This document shows, piece by piece, positions 17,726 through 25,079 of a stretch of DNA of 35,944 nucleotides. A program made the position numbers and the translations under genes. Numbering within the stretch: the stretch's first letter is position 1; each line of letters starts with the position of its first letter. Origin of the DNA: JBFMFH01 sp040752275 (GTDB lineage Bacteria > Acidobacteriota > Vicinamibacteria > Vicinamibacterales > JAKQTR01); the NCBI GenBank assembly GCA_040752275.1, contig JBFMFH010000108.1, forward strand, positions 1 to 35,944, in the 5' to 3' direction. The notes under the pieces were generated by a model, which saw only the letters and a list, made by a program, of their open reading frames with translations, was not told the DNA's origin and ran no database searches.

Positions 17726-17972
17726 GGTCGAGATCACGGCCTCGGCAGAACGTGCGTTGACCAGGCTGCCGAAGGCCGACTTGGTCCGCGTCGTCAGGGC
17801 CATTCGGACGCTGGCGGCCGTGCCTCGGCCTGCCGGTTGCCGCAAGCTCAAAGGACACGAGGACGTGTACCGGATCCGCGTCGGCGTCTACCGTGTGATC
17901 TACAGCATCGACCACCGCCGGATCATCGTCGTCGTGCTCAAGGTCGGTCACCGCAAACAGGTCTACGGCTGA
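17712..17972 (+). CDS. RelE/ParE-family toxin
   Basis: 86 residues matching the RelE fold end to end: YRVEITASAERALTRLPK, the CRKLKGHEDVYRIRVGVYRV core, and the terminal strand IIVVVLKVGHRKQVYG. The basic residues in KLKG, RIRVG and GHRKQVY are those expected in ribosome-dependent mRNA interferases. The toxin is neutralised by the preceding RHH protein. No attC lies beside this pair. Confidence 0.88.
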   Translation: MASYRVEITASAERALTRLPKADLVRVVRAIRTLAAVPRPAGCRKLKGHEDVYRIRVGVYRVIYSIDHRRIIVVVLKVGHRKQVYG

Positions 17973-18019
17973 AGTCGGATCTGGACGAATGGAAGCCCGG
18001 TGTTCGGGAGGGTGCCCCG

Positions 18020-19375
18020 ATGAAACGGTCTGCTGAATCGCACGTTCGGGCGCACGCCCTTCGGGTCACGTCAGCCGCCCTGGTGCTGGCGTTCGTGGCG
18101 GTACCTCAGTCCGTGGCGCAGGAGGCCGCCCAGGCCGCGCCCGCGCCGGAAGTGCCGGTGAGTCTGGTCATGCCGGGCGGCGACGCCCTGAAGTACTGGC
18201 CGTTCTGGCGGGGCCCGTCCGGTCAGGGACTCGTCGAGAGCACCGGGTATCCCGACACCTGGTCCGACACCGAGAACGTCATCTGGAAAGTCCCGGTCCC
18301 CGGTCGCGGCCACTCGTCGCCCATCGTCTGGGGCGACCGCCTGTTCCTGACGACCGCCGCGGCGGACGGCGCGAGGCGCTCCATCCTCTGCTTCCGGCGA
18401 TCCGATGGCAAGCTGCTCTGGGAGCGGACCGTGCCCGAGGCGCCGGCCGAAGCGCTCTACCCCAAGAACAGCTACGCCTCGTCTTCTGCGACCACCGACG
18501 GGAAGCTCGTCTACGCCTACTTCGGCAACGCCGGCGTCGTGGCCGTTGATTTCGACGGGAAGATCGTCTGGCACACGAGCCTCGGCACGATCACCCTCTA
18601 TCACGGCCCCGGCGGCTCGCCGTTCCTCTACAAGGACATGCTGATCCTCTACCAGGAGCAGCGGCTGATGGGGCGCGACGCCGTGACCGGTCCCGGCTTC
18701 ATGGTGGCGCTCGACACGAAGACCGGCAAGGAACGGTGGCGTCGTGAACGCACGCCCCGACCGGGATGGGGCACGCCGATCGTGATCCGGGCCGGCAATC
18801 GCGACGAACTGATCGTCAGCAGCAGCCGGCGGATCGAGTCCTTCGACCCCGCCACGGGCGCCGAGTTCTGGTTCAGCACCGGCAACATGGTCGAGGTCAT
18901 CCCGATGCCCGTCGTCGGGCACGGTCTCGTGTATGCCGTGTCCGGGCGCGCCGGCCCGACCTTCGCCGTCAGGCCCGGCGGCTCCGGCGACGTCACCGCG
19001 ACGCACGTCGTCTGGAGCACGCCCAAGGGGTCGTCGTTCGTGCCCTCGCCGCTGCTCGTCGGCGACTACCTCTACACGGTGAACGACATGGCCGCCATTG
19101 TGACGTGCCACGCTGCGAAGACCGGGGAAGTCATCGGCCAGCTCCGCCTGGGCGAAGCGAAGCGCGAGGGCTTCTCGGCTTCACCCGTCTCCGTCGACGG
19201 CCGGATCTTCTTCACGAACGACGATGGCGAGACGTTCGTGCTGAACCCCGCGCCCGACTTCAAGCTGCTGCACGTGAACCGGCTGAACGAGCAGACGCTG
19301 GCATCGCCTGCGCTGGTCGACGGCCGCTGGTACGTCCGGACAGCCGGTCACTTGCTGGCGATCGGCAGGAAGTAG
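18020..19375 (+). CDS. Exported PQQ-like beta-propeller protein
   Basis: 451 residues. A long signal peptide (about 1-35, ending SVAQ) is followed by YWPFWRGPSGQGLVESTGYP, the secreted quinoprotein-like opening, and blades such as RSDGKLLWERTVP, DFDGKIVWHTSLG, DTKTGKERWRRE and HAAKTGEVIGQLRL. It is a paralogue in type, not in close sequence, of the protein at 11008-12270. GGGAGGG 7 nt before ATG 18020 fixes the start. No partner genes suggest a substrate. Confidence 0.85.
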   Translation: MKRSAESHVRAHALRVTSAALVLAFVAVPQSVAQEAAQAAPAPEVPVSLVMPGGDALKYWPFWRGPSGQGLVESTGYPDTWSDTENVIWKVPVPGRGHSSPIVWGDRLFLTTAAADGARRSILCFRRSDGKLLWERTVPEAPAEALYPKNSYASSSATTDGKLVYAYFGNAGVVAVDFDGKIVWHTSLGTITLYHGPGGSPFLYKDMLILYQEQRLMGRDAVTGPGFMVALDTKTGKERWRRERTPRPGWGTPIVIRAGNRDELIVSSSRRIESFDPATGAEFWFSTGNMVEVIPMPVVGHGLVYAVSGRAGPTFAVRPGGSGDVTATHVVWSTPKGSSFVPSPLLVGDYLYTVNDMAAIVTCHAAKTGEVIGQLRLGEAKREGFSASPVSVDGRIFFTNDDGETFVLNPAPDFKLLHVNRLNEQTLASPALVDGRWYVRTAGHLLAIGRK

Positions 19376-19695
19376 GCAGGGGAGGGCCGTACGCGAAGGT
19401 GTCGGAATAGTCGAAGCCATGCGGGCAGCCCTCGTTATCCCCTTCTCGGCAGCCCCGGACTGTAGACAGAGCTGGCTACGCAGTGGGCGGTCTCGGAGCA
19501 GTCACGCTTCGGCGATTTCGGTGATGGCCACCCGGAGCGGCTGAACACGACGCGCAACCGACAGCGGTGCGTGTCATCGTGGGCGCCGCCGCGATTCACG
19601 CCGAATCGGAACCACCGGATCACCTTCGAGGGCGTGAAGGCCCGGCGGCTGAAGACAGCCCGCTGACGACGACAGGCATCGAGGAGTTGTCGCCC
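19376..19695. other. Intergenic stretch, possible coding remnant
   Basis: No intact gene. The plus strand near 19590-19665 reads NHRITFEGVKARRLKTAR then stop, which resembles the last strand of discoidin-like (F5/8) domains of secreted hydrolases. That is a weak match, noted only as a possible decayed gene end. Confidence 0.2.
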
Positions 19696-20184
19696 GTGGC
19701 CATGTTGATCAGGAGAGCGGAGGCACGTGATGCTCCCGCCATCGCCGAGATCATTCTTCCGATCATTCGTGAAGGGACGACCTACGCCCTCGACCCGGCG
19801 ATGAGCGAGGCCGACGCGCTGAGCTACTGGATGGCGCCTGATAAGGAGACGTTCGTCGCCGAAGAGGACGGTGCCACCCTGGGCACGTACTACCTGCGCC
19901 CGAATCAGGCTGGTGGCGGGCGGCACGTGTGCAACTGCGGGTACATGACCCGGATGTCGGCGACCGGGCGCGGTGTCGCGCGGCGGATATGCGAGCACTC
20001 GCTGATGTATGCCAAGTCGCACGGGTTCCGGGCGATGCAGTTCAACTTCGTGATCAGCACCAACGAACGTGCGGTGCGGTTGTGGCGTGCATTCGGCTTT
20101 GAGATCGTCGGCCGTCTTCCAGGCGCCTTTCGTCACCCCACCCACGGCGATGTCGATGCGCTCGTGATGTACCGGTGGCTCTAG
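19696..20184 (+). CDS. GNAT-family N-acetyltransferase
   Basis: 162 residues with the GNAT layout: MLIRRAEARDAPAIAEI (strand 1, helix 1), FVAEEDGATLGTYYLRPN, the acetyl-CoA pyrophosphate loop ATGRGVARRICEHSL (R-x-x-G-x-A type) and RLWRAFGFEIVGRLPGAF at the end. These enzymes acetylate amines of small molecules or proteins; the substrate is unknown. GTG 19696 has GAGGAG 9 nt upstream; ATG 19702, which begins the conserved part, is an alternative. Confidence 0.88.
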   Translation: MAMLIRRAEARDAPAIAEIILPIIREGTTYALDPAMSEADALSYWMAPDKETFVAEEDGATLGTYYLRPNQAGGGRHVCNCGYMTRMSATGRGVARRICEHSLMYAKSHGFRAMQFNFVISTNERAVRLWRAFGFEIVGRLPGAFRHPTHGDVDALVMYRWL

Positions 20185-20218
20185 CCACACCACGCGCCTG
20201 CGTCTGCTTGAACTGTAT

Positions 20219-20286
20219 CTGTGACAAGCTGTGACACCCGAGCTGTGACACCGAGCTGTGACAGTCCGCCACGGACGGCTGTGACA
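20219..20286. repeat. Five direct repeats of CTGTGACA
   Basis: CTGTGACA occurs at 20219, 20229, 20243, 20256 and 20279, with starts spaced 10, 14, 13 and 23 bp. It lies between the acetyltransferase and the tumEA region, just before an hsdR-like remnant. The units look like iterons or a slipped short duplication. Confidence 0.6.
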
Positions 20287-20297
20287 CAGACGGTGCC

Positions 20298-20366
20298 ATG
20301 AGCCCCTGGATCTCCGAGCGTTTCTCCGAGGACGCGATCGGGTGCGCGCAGCTGCTTCGAGTATCG
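20298..20366 (+). pseudogene. Remnant of type I restriction (HsdR-like) N-terminus, copy 1
   Basis: The plus strand reads MSPWISERFSEDAIGCAQLL and then diverges. The pattern S-x-x-I-S-E-R-x-F-x-x-A-I-x-C-A-x-L is the start of many HsdR subunits. The frame is lost after about 23 codons. A second copy at 21264 preserves more of the motif. Confidence 0.35.
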
Positions 20367-20459
20367 GAACAAGATCGGCATCGACATCGCGGTCGAAGAG
20401 CGGCGCCTGGCCGTTGTCAGCGTTGACAACACCTTTCGCGTGTTGGTAGTATCTCCAAC

Positions 20460-20756
20460 ATGAAGGCGGTCGACCTCCTGCGGATGCGTGTGTCATTCTC
20501 GGAGACGGCATTCGCCGAGTTGGTGCTATGGAAGGTACCCGAGCCGGTGGCTGGTGCGGCCCACGATTTCAGATACCGGCTCGCATACGTCACCGACGGC
20601 GTGTGCGTCGTGCGCTACGACAACGAAGCCGGGAAGGGCGACCATCGGCATTATCGCGGGAACGAGCGCCCTTACACATTCCAGACACCAGAGAGACTCA
20701 TTGCCGACTTTGAATGCGACATTGCGAGGTGGAACCGTGAGAACCGTCACTCTTGA
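20460..20756 (+). CDS. tumE: TumE-family toxin (DUF6516)
   Basis: 98 residues. The RLAYVTDGVCVVRYDNEAGK core, the GDHRHYRG motif and the TPERLIADFECDIARWN helix are the hallmarks of the DUF6516/TumE family of TA toxins. The reading frame overlaps the downstream antitoxin start by 20 bp, giving toxin-first order. The sequence TTGGTAGTATCTCCAACATG just upstream has a weak -10-like TAGTAT and no clear ribosome site. Confidence 0.8.
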   Translation: MKAVDLLRMRVSFSETAFAELVLWKVPEPVAGAAHDFRYRLAYVTDGVCVVRYDNEAGKGDHRHYRGNERPYTFQTPERLIADFECDIARWNRENRHS

Positions 20757-21084
20757 TGTTCGCGCGCCGGACGAAGCGATGGCAGATTTCGTCCGTGTGT
20801 GGAAGACGGGGAAGGCGGAGAAGTCTGCGCGCATCAGCTTCGCGACGCCGGAGCTTCTCTGGAAAGTCCTGACTGCGAAGCGCTGGGAATTGCTGAAGGC
20901 GATGTGTGCAGCCGGTCCCATGTCCATCCGCGAAGCGGCGCGCCGCGTCGAGCGGGATGTGAAAGCCGTACACAGTGACATCACGGCGCTGCTGAACGCC
21001 GGGGTTCTCAGTCGGGTCGAGGACGGGCGCGTCGTCTTCCCGTTCGAGGCCGTGAAGGTCGAGTTTCTTCTGCACGCCGCATAG
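20737..21084 (+). CDS. tumA: TumA-family antitoxin with helix-turn-helix
   Basis: 115 residues from GTG 20737. The N-terminal RTVTLDVRAPDEAMADFVRV binds the toxin side. The middle has ELLWKVLTAKRWELLKAM. A winged HTH follows: GPMSIREAARRVERDVKAVH, ITALLNAGVLSRVEDGRVVF. TumA proteins repress their own operon and neutralise TumE. A 170-bp piece spanning the tumE end and this start is duplicated at 21434-21603. Confidence 0.8.
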   Translation: MRTVTLDVRAPDEAMADFVRVWKTGKAEKSARISFATPELLWKVLTAKRWELLKAMCAAGPMSIREAARRVERDVKAVHSDITALLNAGVLSRVEDGRVVFPFEAVKVEFLLHAA

Positions 21085-21263
21085 GTCGGGTGGAGCCTCT
21101 CGGGGTGGGGTTACTTGTGTTCTTGCCATCCGTCGATGATAGTGACCGCAGGCGTTGTCGCGGCCGCTAACAAGAGATCCCATGACCCCATCCTCGAGAT
21201 CCTCGAAGAGCCCCCGCAGTTCGTGAAGGAGTCGACGGCTCGCCGGCGCCCGAGGCGGACATA

Positions 21264-21341
21264 AGCCCCGAGATCCCCGAGCGTCCCTTCGCGGAGGCGA
21301 TCGAGTGCGCGCTGCTCCAGTACGTCGCAGCCATCATGTCG
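21264..21341 (+). pseudogene. Remnant of type I restriction (HsdR-like) N-terminus, copy 2
   Basis: The plus strand reads SPEIPERPFAEAIECALLQY followed by VAAIMS, better matching the HsdR start than copy 1 at 20298. There is no intact frame around it. Its position relative to the tumEA duplicate mirrors copy 1, so both belong to one duplicated segment. The stretch 21085-21263 otherwise has no gene. Confidence 0.4.
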
Positions 21342-21433
21342 CGAAGGCGCGCGGCTCAGAGGATCTTGAGGCCCACGGCCAACCAGGGCGCAACTCGCTC
21401 GCCTCGTGGCCGAGGGACTGGGTGTTGGAAGTC

Positions 21434-21603
21434 CCAGACACCAGAGCGACTCATTGCCGACTTTGAACGCGATATTGCGAGGTGGAACCGTGAGAACCGT
21501 CACTCTCGACGTTCGCGCGCCAGACGAAGCGATGGCAGATTTCGTCCGTGTGTGGAAAACGGGGAAGGCGGAGAAGTCCGCGCACATCAGCTTCGCGACG
21601 CCG
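21434..21603 (+). pseudogene. Truncated duplicate of the tumE-tumA junction
   Basis: 170 bp align without gaps to 20681-20850 with nine differences counted by eye (about 95% identity). It keeps the end of tumE (TPERLIADFERDIARWNREN) and the start of tumA (RTVTLDVRAPDEAMADFV). The tumE stop TGA has become CGA, and tumA is cut after SFATP. It cannot make either full protein. Confidence 0.8.
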
Positions 21604-21681
21604 CAGGTAGGCCGGGGAGAGTCGCCGTGAGTGCCTCTCGGCAGCCGACGGCGCCGCTGGATTGACGAACACTGCACGCGC

Positions 21682-21719
21682 TTGTGTCGGCACGCAAGTC
21701 TGGCTATAATCTGGCCAGA
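21682..21719 (+). promoter_or_regulatory. Sigma-70 promoter and operator of the RelE/Phd module
   Basis: TTGTGT (21682-21687), a 17-bp spacer and TATAAT (21705-21710). TCTGGC (21699-21704) and GCCAGA (21714-21719) form an inverted repeat across the -10 box. The expected transcription start falls within 2-4 nt of ATG 21720, so the mRNA should be leaderless or nearly so, and no ribosome site is present. Confidence 0.75.
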
Positions 21720-22016
21720 ATGGGTCACGAGATCCTGCTGGCTCCGGAGGCGCAACAGGCGTTCCAAGGGCTGCCGGCGCGAATCCGCTCCGAGGTGCGT
21801 GATGCGTTGGAGGTGCATATGCGTTGTGAGCCGAGGAAGGTGAGCAGGAGCCGGATCAAGCGCCTCCGTGGGATCTCGCGACCGCAGTATCGCCTGCGTG
21901 TAGGCGACATCAGGGTGTTCTATGACGTTACAGAAACGACCGTTGAAATCCTCGCCGTCATCCCAAAGGCAGCGGCGCAAGCGTGGCTGGACACCGAGGG
22001 CACCCCTTCGAGATAG
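21720..22016 (+). CDS. RelE-family toxin (toxin-first module)
   Basis: 98 residues: MGHEILLAPEAQQAFQGLPA, the basic KVSRSRIKRLRGISRPQYRL core and the VGDIRVFYDVTETTVEILAV terminal sheet, matching RelE/ParE mRNA interferases. It starts 9 nt after a TATAAT box. The Phd-like antitoxin starts 1 bp after its stop. The last residues (DTEGTPSR) lie beyond the domain. Confidence 0.87.
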   Translation: MGHEILLAPEAQQAFQGLPARIRSEVRDALEVHMRCEPRKVSRSRIKRLRGISRPQYRLRVGDIRVFYDVTETTVEILAVIPKAAAQAWLDTEGTPSR

Positions 22017-22017
22017 C

Positions 22018-22254
22018 GTGCCCCTGGCTGAGGTCAAGGACGACCTCTCGAAGTACCTCCGTTTGGCCGCCGAACGCGAAGTGCTGATCACGCGCCACGG
22101 CCGACCTGCCGGGATACTGATCGGGTTCAAGTCGGAGGACGACTGGTTTGACTATCGACTGGAGCACCATCCGGAATTCTTGCGTCGGATTGCGGATGCC
22201 AGGTCCGCGCTCCAGGCTGGGCGAGGTGTCCGCCTCGAGGACCTGCCTGAATGA
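22018..22254 (+). CDS. Phd/YefM-family antitoxin
   Basis: 78 residues from GTG 22018. PLAEVKDDLSKYLRLAAERE followed by VLITRHGRPAGILIG is the YefM/Phd fold; EDDWFDYRLEHHPEFLRRI and VRLEDLPE form the disordered toxin-binding tail. The open frame extends upstream inside the toxin gene, but the conserved part begins here, giving ordinary toxin-then-antitoxin order. Confidence 0.85.
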   Translation: MPLAEVKDDLSKYLRLAAEREVLITRHGRPAGILIGFKSEDDWFDYRLEHHPEFLRRIADARSALQAGRGVRLEDLPE

Positions 22255-22321
22255 ACGCGGCCCAACACCGCTGCTGTGCAGCTTCGCCGGCCGCGTGGTA
22301 GTTCCTCGACAATCCGTGCGA

Positions 22322-24109
22322 ATGACACAGCGTCATCAGGTCCCACTCACCGCGGTCACACTCGTCACCCTGCTCTGCGGCTTCACCGGCGGTGAGGCGA
22401 GCCAACAGCCGCCGCCGCTCGCGCCGATTGTGCCACCGGTCATCTCGACGCCGGCCGGATCCGGGGCCGTCGAACAGACCACGCCGGGCACGAAGCCGGC
22501 CGCCGCGCTGGTCGAGCACTTCGACGGCCTCGGCGTCGGGTTCGAGGGACCGCAGGGCACGGCCGCCGTCCGCAACCCGTCCGACAACAGCCTCGCGGTG
22601 GGGCCGGACCACATCGTGCAGACGGTGAACTCGCGCATGGCGATCTTCACCAGAGAGGGCGAGCGGTTCGAGACGACGGGCCGGGTGCTGTACGGCCCGG
22701 TCAACACGAACAATGTCTTCCGCGGGGCGGGAGGCGCCTGCGAAGCCATGAACAACGGCGACGCGGTGGTCCGCTACGACCAGCTCGCCCGCCGCTGGTT
22801 GATAGTGATGCCGATCTTCAGGCGCACTGAAGCCCGCCCGGATCAGCCGGCCGTGTGGACGGCCAGCGACAAGGCGTATCTCAGCCCGCCGGGGCGCCCC
22901 GATCAACCGGGGCCTGCCGTTCCCCTCTACCAGCCGCCCCCGCCGCCTCCCGCGCCGCCCGCGGCGGCGGGCACACCCGAGCCGCCCGCCCGGCCGCCTG
23001 GCGCGCCGGCAGGTCGCGGGCAGAGCCGGCCGCAGCCAACGGGCCCGTACGCGATGTGCTACGCGATCAGCACGGGACCGGACCCCTTCGGGCCGTACTA
23101 CCGGTATGAGTTCCTGCGGCCGCTGTTTCCGGATTATCCCCGCCCCGCCATCTGGCCGGACGGCTACTACGTGCCGACCAGCACGGGCGACGACCCGATC
23201 TCGGAGACCGTCGCCACCCAGAAGCACGCGTGCGTTGCCGACCGCGCGAGCATGCTCGAAGGCAAGCCGGCAACGGAACAGTGCGTGGTGCTCGAGAACG
23301 TCGGCTTCCTGAACAACGCCGACATCGACGGAACGGCCATGCCGCCCGCGGGCGCGCCGAACATCATGATGGCGACCGGCGGGACGCAGCTCAGACGCGA
23401 GTTCGAGTCGGATCGGATCGACGTCTGGCAGTTCCATGTCGATTGGCAGCATCAGGCGCGCACCCGGATCACAGGTCCCCAGCGCGTGCCAGTCGCCCCG
23501 TACCACTACCTCTGCGACGGTCAGCTCACCCACTGCGTGCCGCAGCCGGGCACCGACCGGCGGCTCGATGCCCAGGGCGACAAGATCATGTCGCGCCTCG
23601 TCTACCGCAGGATCGGCACCCGCGAATCCATCGTCGCGGTCCATTCGGTGAACACAACGGCTGGCGCGGGTGGCGTCCGCTGGTACGAGTTCCTGGTGGA
23701 CCGCGACCGCCAGGTCGCACTCCATCAACAGGGCACGTACGCGCCGGACGGGTCCTACCGCTGGATGGCGAGCCCGGCCATCGACGGAGTCGGCAACATC
23801 GGTATCGGCTACTCGTTCGGAGGCACGCCGCACTTCGCCGGCCAGCGGTTTGCCGCGCGCCTGGCCGGAGACCCGCCCGGTCAACTGACGCTTCGCGAGA
23901 CGGTCATGGTCGAGGGGGAGGCGGCACAGTCCGCGATGCGCTGGCAGGACTACACGCAGGCGGCGATCGACCCGCGCGACGACTGCACGATCTGGTACGT
24001 GGGCGACTACCTGAAGAAGAACGCGACGAGCTACTCGACCCGCATCGGCGCCTTCCGCCTGCCGGGTTGCGGCAACCTGCCGCTGGCAGGTTGCCCGCGC
24101 CATCGTTGA
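22322..24109 (+). CDS. Large secreted protein of unknown function
   Basis: 595 residues. A signal peptide (VPLTAVTLVTLLCGFTGGEA) is followed by a Pro-rich segment, then a mostly beta region: NPSDNSLAVGPDHIVQTVNS, FTREGERFETTGRVLYGPVN, a Pro/Gly-rich low-complexity insert at about residues 196-238, then WPDGYYVPTSTGDD, QFHVDWQHQARTRITGP, WMASPAIDGVGNIGIGYSFG. The DNSLAVGP and DGVGNIGIGYS motifs suggest a propeller-like extracellular protein. I recognise no catalytic site. It begins 67 bp after the Phd gene and is probably a separate transcription unit. Confidence 0.75.
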   Translation: MTQRHQVPLTAVTLVTLLCGFTGGEASQQPPPLAPIVPPVISTPAGSGAVEQTTPGTKPAAALVEHFDGLGVGFEGPQGTAAVRNPSDNSLAVGPDHIVQTVNSRMAIFTREGERFETTGRVLYGPVNTNNVFRGAGGACEAMNNGDAVVRYDQLARRWLIVMPIFRRTEARPDQPAVWTASDKAYLSPPGRPDQPGPAVPLYQPPPPPPAPPAAAGTPEPPARPPGAPAGRGQSRPQPTGPYAMCYAISTGPDPFGPYYRYEFLRPLFPDYPRPAIWPDGYYVPTSTGDDPISETVATQKHACVADRASMLEGKPATEQCVVLENVGFLNNADIDGTAMPPAGAPNIMMATGGTQLRREFESDRIDVWQFHVDWQHQARTRITGPQRVPVAPYHYLCDGQLTHCVPQPGTDRRLDAQGDKIMSRLVYRRIGTRESIVAVHSVNTTAGAGGVRWYEFLVDRDRQVALHQQGTYAPDGSYRWMASPAIDGVGNIGIGYSFGGTPHFAGQRFAARLAGDPPGQLTLRETVMVEGEAAQSAMRWQDYTQAAIDPRDDCTIWYVGDYLKKNATSYSTRIGAFRLPGCGNLPLAGCPRHR

Positions 24110-24472
24110 GGCCAGGGCCGCGCCGGTGCCGACGAGCGGCTCCAGAGAATAGCACTCTCGTTGCTATCCGCCCCGGCAACTCACGCACGCCGTCCAATCA
24201 CGTCCTTCCCGGGACTACCCCGCACGCCGCCTTTGCCGGCCACCGACTCCGTCGATCCTTGCAACCTGCCGCCCTGAGAGTACTTGCCAGCCTTTCTTCT
24301 GCCCCGGATAATGCCCACATCCGGAGGATGTGGCGAGCGGCATGAGAGGTGATTTCGGGCCGACCGGCCTCAACTCCCGCACGCAGCCCATACAACGTTG
24401 GGTGGGAGATCAGGAACCAAGAGAGGAGACCAAAGGCATGGGCGACGCGGTGCCGGAATCGCGTGCAGACAA
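24110..24472. other. Gene-free stretch at the left edge of the cassette array
   Basis: No open frame is convincing. ATAGCA/TGCTAT form a 6-bp hairpin near 24156-24175. GTTGGGT at 24397-24403 has the form of an attC/attI simple core (GTTRRRY) without a clear left partner, and may mark the boundary where the array begins. Confidence 0.35.
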
Positions 24473-24500
24473 GCGGGCGGTGGCGAACCATGGCACCCGC
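24473..24500. repeat. Constant-loop hairpin A
   Basis: Stem 24473-24479 GCGGGCG with 24494-24500 CACCCGC (one C-A mismatch), loop GTGGCGAACCATGG (14 nt). Confidence 0.6.
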
Positions 24501-24527
24501 GCGGGCGTGTCGAACTATGGGCCCGCG
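24500..24527. repeat. Constant-loop hairpin B
   Basis: Stem CGCGGGC (24500-24506) with GCCCGCG (24521-24527), loop GTGTCGAACTATGG: two changes from the common loop and a different stem from hairpin A, directly adjoining it. Confidence 0.65.
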
Positions 24528-24577
24528 AGCCGGCGTCCCGCAAGCACCGCGGTGTCCTTTGGATCACGCCGACGGGC

Positions 24578-24605
24578 CGCCGACGTGGCGAACCATGGGT
24601 CGGCG
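24578..24605. repeat. Constant-loop hairpin C
   Basis: Stem CGCCGAC (24578-24584) with GTCGGCG (24599-24605), loop GTGGCGAACCATGG. Confidence 0.65.
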
Positions 24606-24641
24606 TCCCGGTGTCAGACGGATCCGGAACGAGCATTACGC

Positions 24642-24713
24642 ACCCAACAGGCGCTGCAGCCGACTCGCGCCGATTGAGACGCGAGCGCTCACGGCTGAGC
24701 GCTCACGTTCGGG
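24642..24713 (+). repeat. attC-like site 4
   Basis: Outer core ACCCAAC (24642-24648) and GTTCGGG (24707-24713). Inner arms GGCGCTGCAGCCGAC and GGCTGAGCGC. First good site of the main array. Confidence 0.75.
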
Positions 24714-24803
24714 AGAACGGAAGAGACCGGAGAGACGGAAACACGGACACGGAAACACGGAGAGCCTGTCCGGGTCGGTGTCGGTGCGAGGGCCTGCCAA
24801 CTT

Positions 24804-24829
24804 CGGGCCGTGGCGAACCATGAGGCCCG
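24804..24829. repeat. Constant-loop hairpin D
   Basis: Stem CGGGCC (24804-24809) with GGCCCG (24824-24829), loop GTGGCGAACCATGA. Inside 242-bp element copy 1. Confidence 0.65.
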
Positions 24830-24922
24830 CTGATTGCCCCCGCTGACGGTGATGGGGACCGGGATCACGAACACGACGACGATGATCACGAACACCCGGA
24901 GCGCGTCGGTGTCAGGATGGGA

Positions 24923-24954
24923 GCCGCCGACGTGGCGAACCATGGGTCGGCGGC
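24923..24954. repeat. Constant-loop hairpin E
   Basis: Stem GCCGCCGAC (24923-24931) with GTCGGCGGC (24946-24954), loop GTGGCGAACCATGG. Nine perfect base pairs, inside 242-bp element copy 1. Confidence 0.7.
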
Positions 24955-24982
24955 GCGCGGTGCGAGGGCGGAGTCAACCCAT

Positions 24983-25055
24983 CCCGAACAAGGCGCTGCA
25001 CCCGACCGGCGCTTCGTCGAGCGTGTGCGCCGGCGGGTGAGGCCTGACGTTGGGC
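24983..25055 (+). repeat. attC-like site 5
   Basis: Outer core CCCGAAC (24983-24989) and GTTGGGC (25049-25055); inner arms GCGCTGCACCCGACCGGCG and CGCCGGCGGGTGAGGC. The CACCC/GGGTG version of the arm. Confidence 0.8.
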
Positions 25056-25079
25056 GGACCGAATCACGCGAAGACGCTG

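Larger units (their letters stand above)
24748..24989. repeat. 242-bp element, copy 1
   Basis: Aligned by eye with 28085-28326 at roughly 93% identity and equal length. Both copies begin CACGGAAACACGG and end in the left core CCCGAAC of an attC-like site. Each contains hairpins with the constant 14-nt loop. Minus-strand frames in both copies encode a short hydrophobic peptide (VIPVPIT preceded by a Val-rich run), but coding is not demonstrated. The stretch 24714-25079 has no other gene. Confidence 0.8.

Noticed and set aside
11008..19375. The two exported propeller proteins as PQQ-dependent dehydrogenases
   Set aside because: The openings and blades match PQQ-like repeat proteins, but no PQQ/metal-binding residues or catalytic Asp motif can be identified, so an enzymatic role is not supported.
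20219..20286. CTGTGACA repeats as a CRISPR array
   Set aside because: Units are 8 bp with spacers of 2-15 bp and no cas genes are present.
2311..24641. The whole 22 kb between attC-like sites 3 and 4 as one giant cassette
   Set aside because: It contains a divergent operon and several independent units typical of chromosomal core or accessory DNA and far exceeds normal cassette size.
24689..24943. Minus-strand open frames starting MVRH in the 242-bp element as real genes
   Set aside because: Several unrelated frames begin MVRH only because the repeated loop contains the complement of that start. No ribosome sites are seen; a hydrophobic peptide in both copies is noted but not called.
24473..24954. 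Constant-loop hairpins as a CRISPR or tRNA-like array
   Set aside because: Spacing is irregular, the conserved part is a short loop and there are no cas genes or cloverleaf features.
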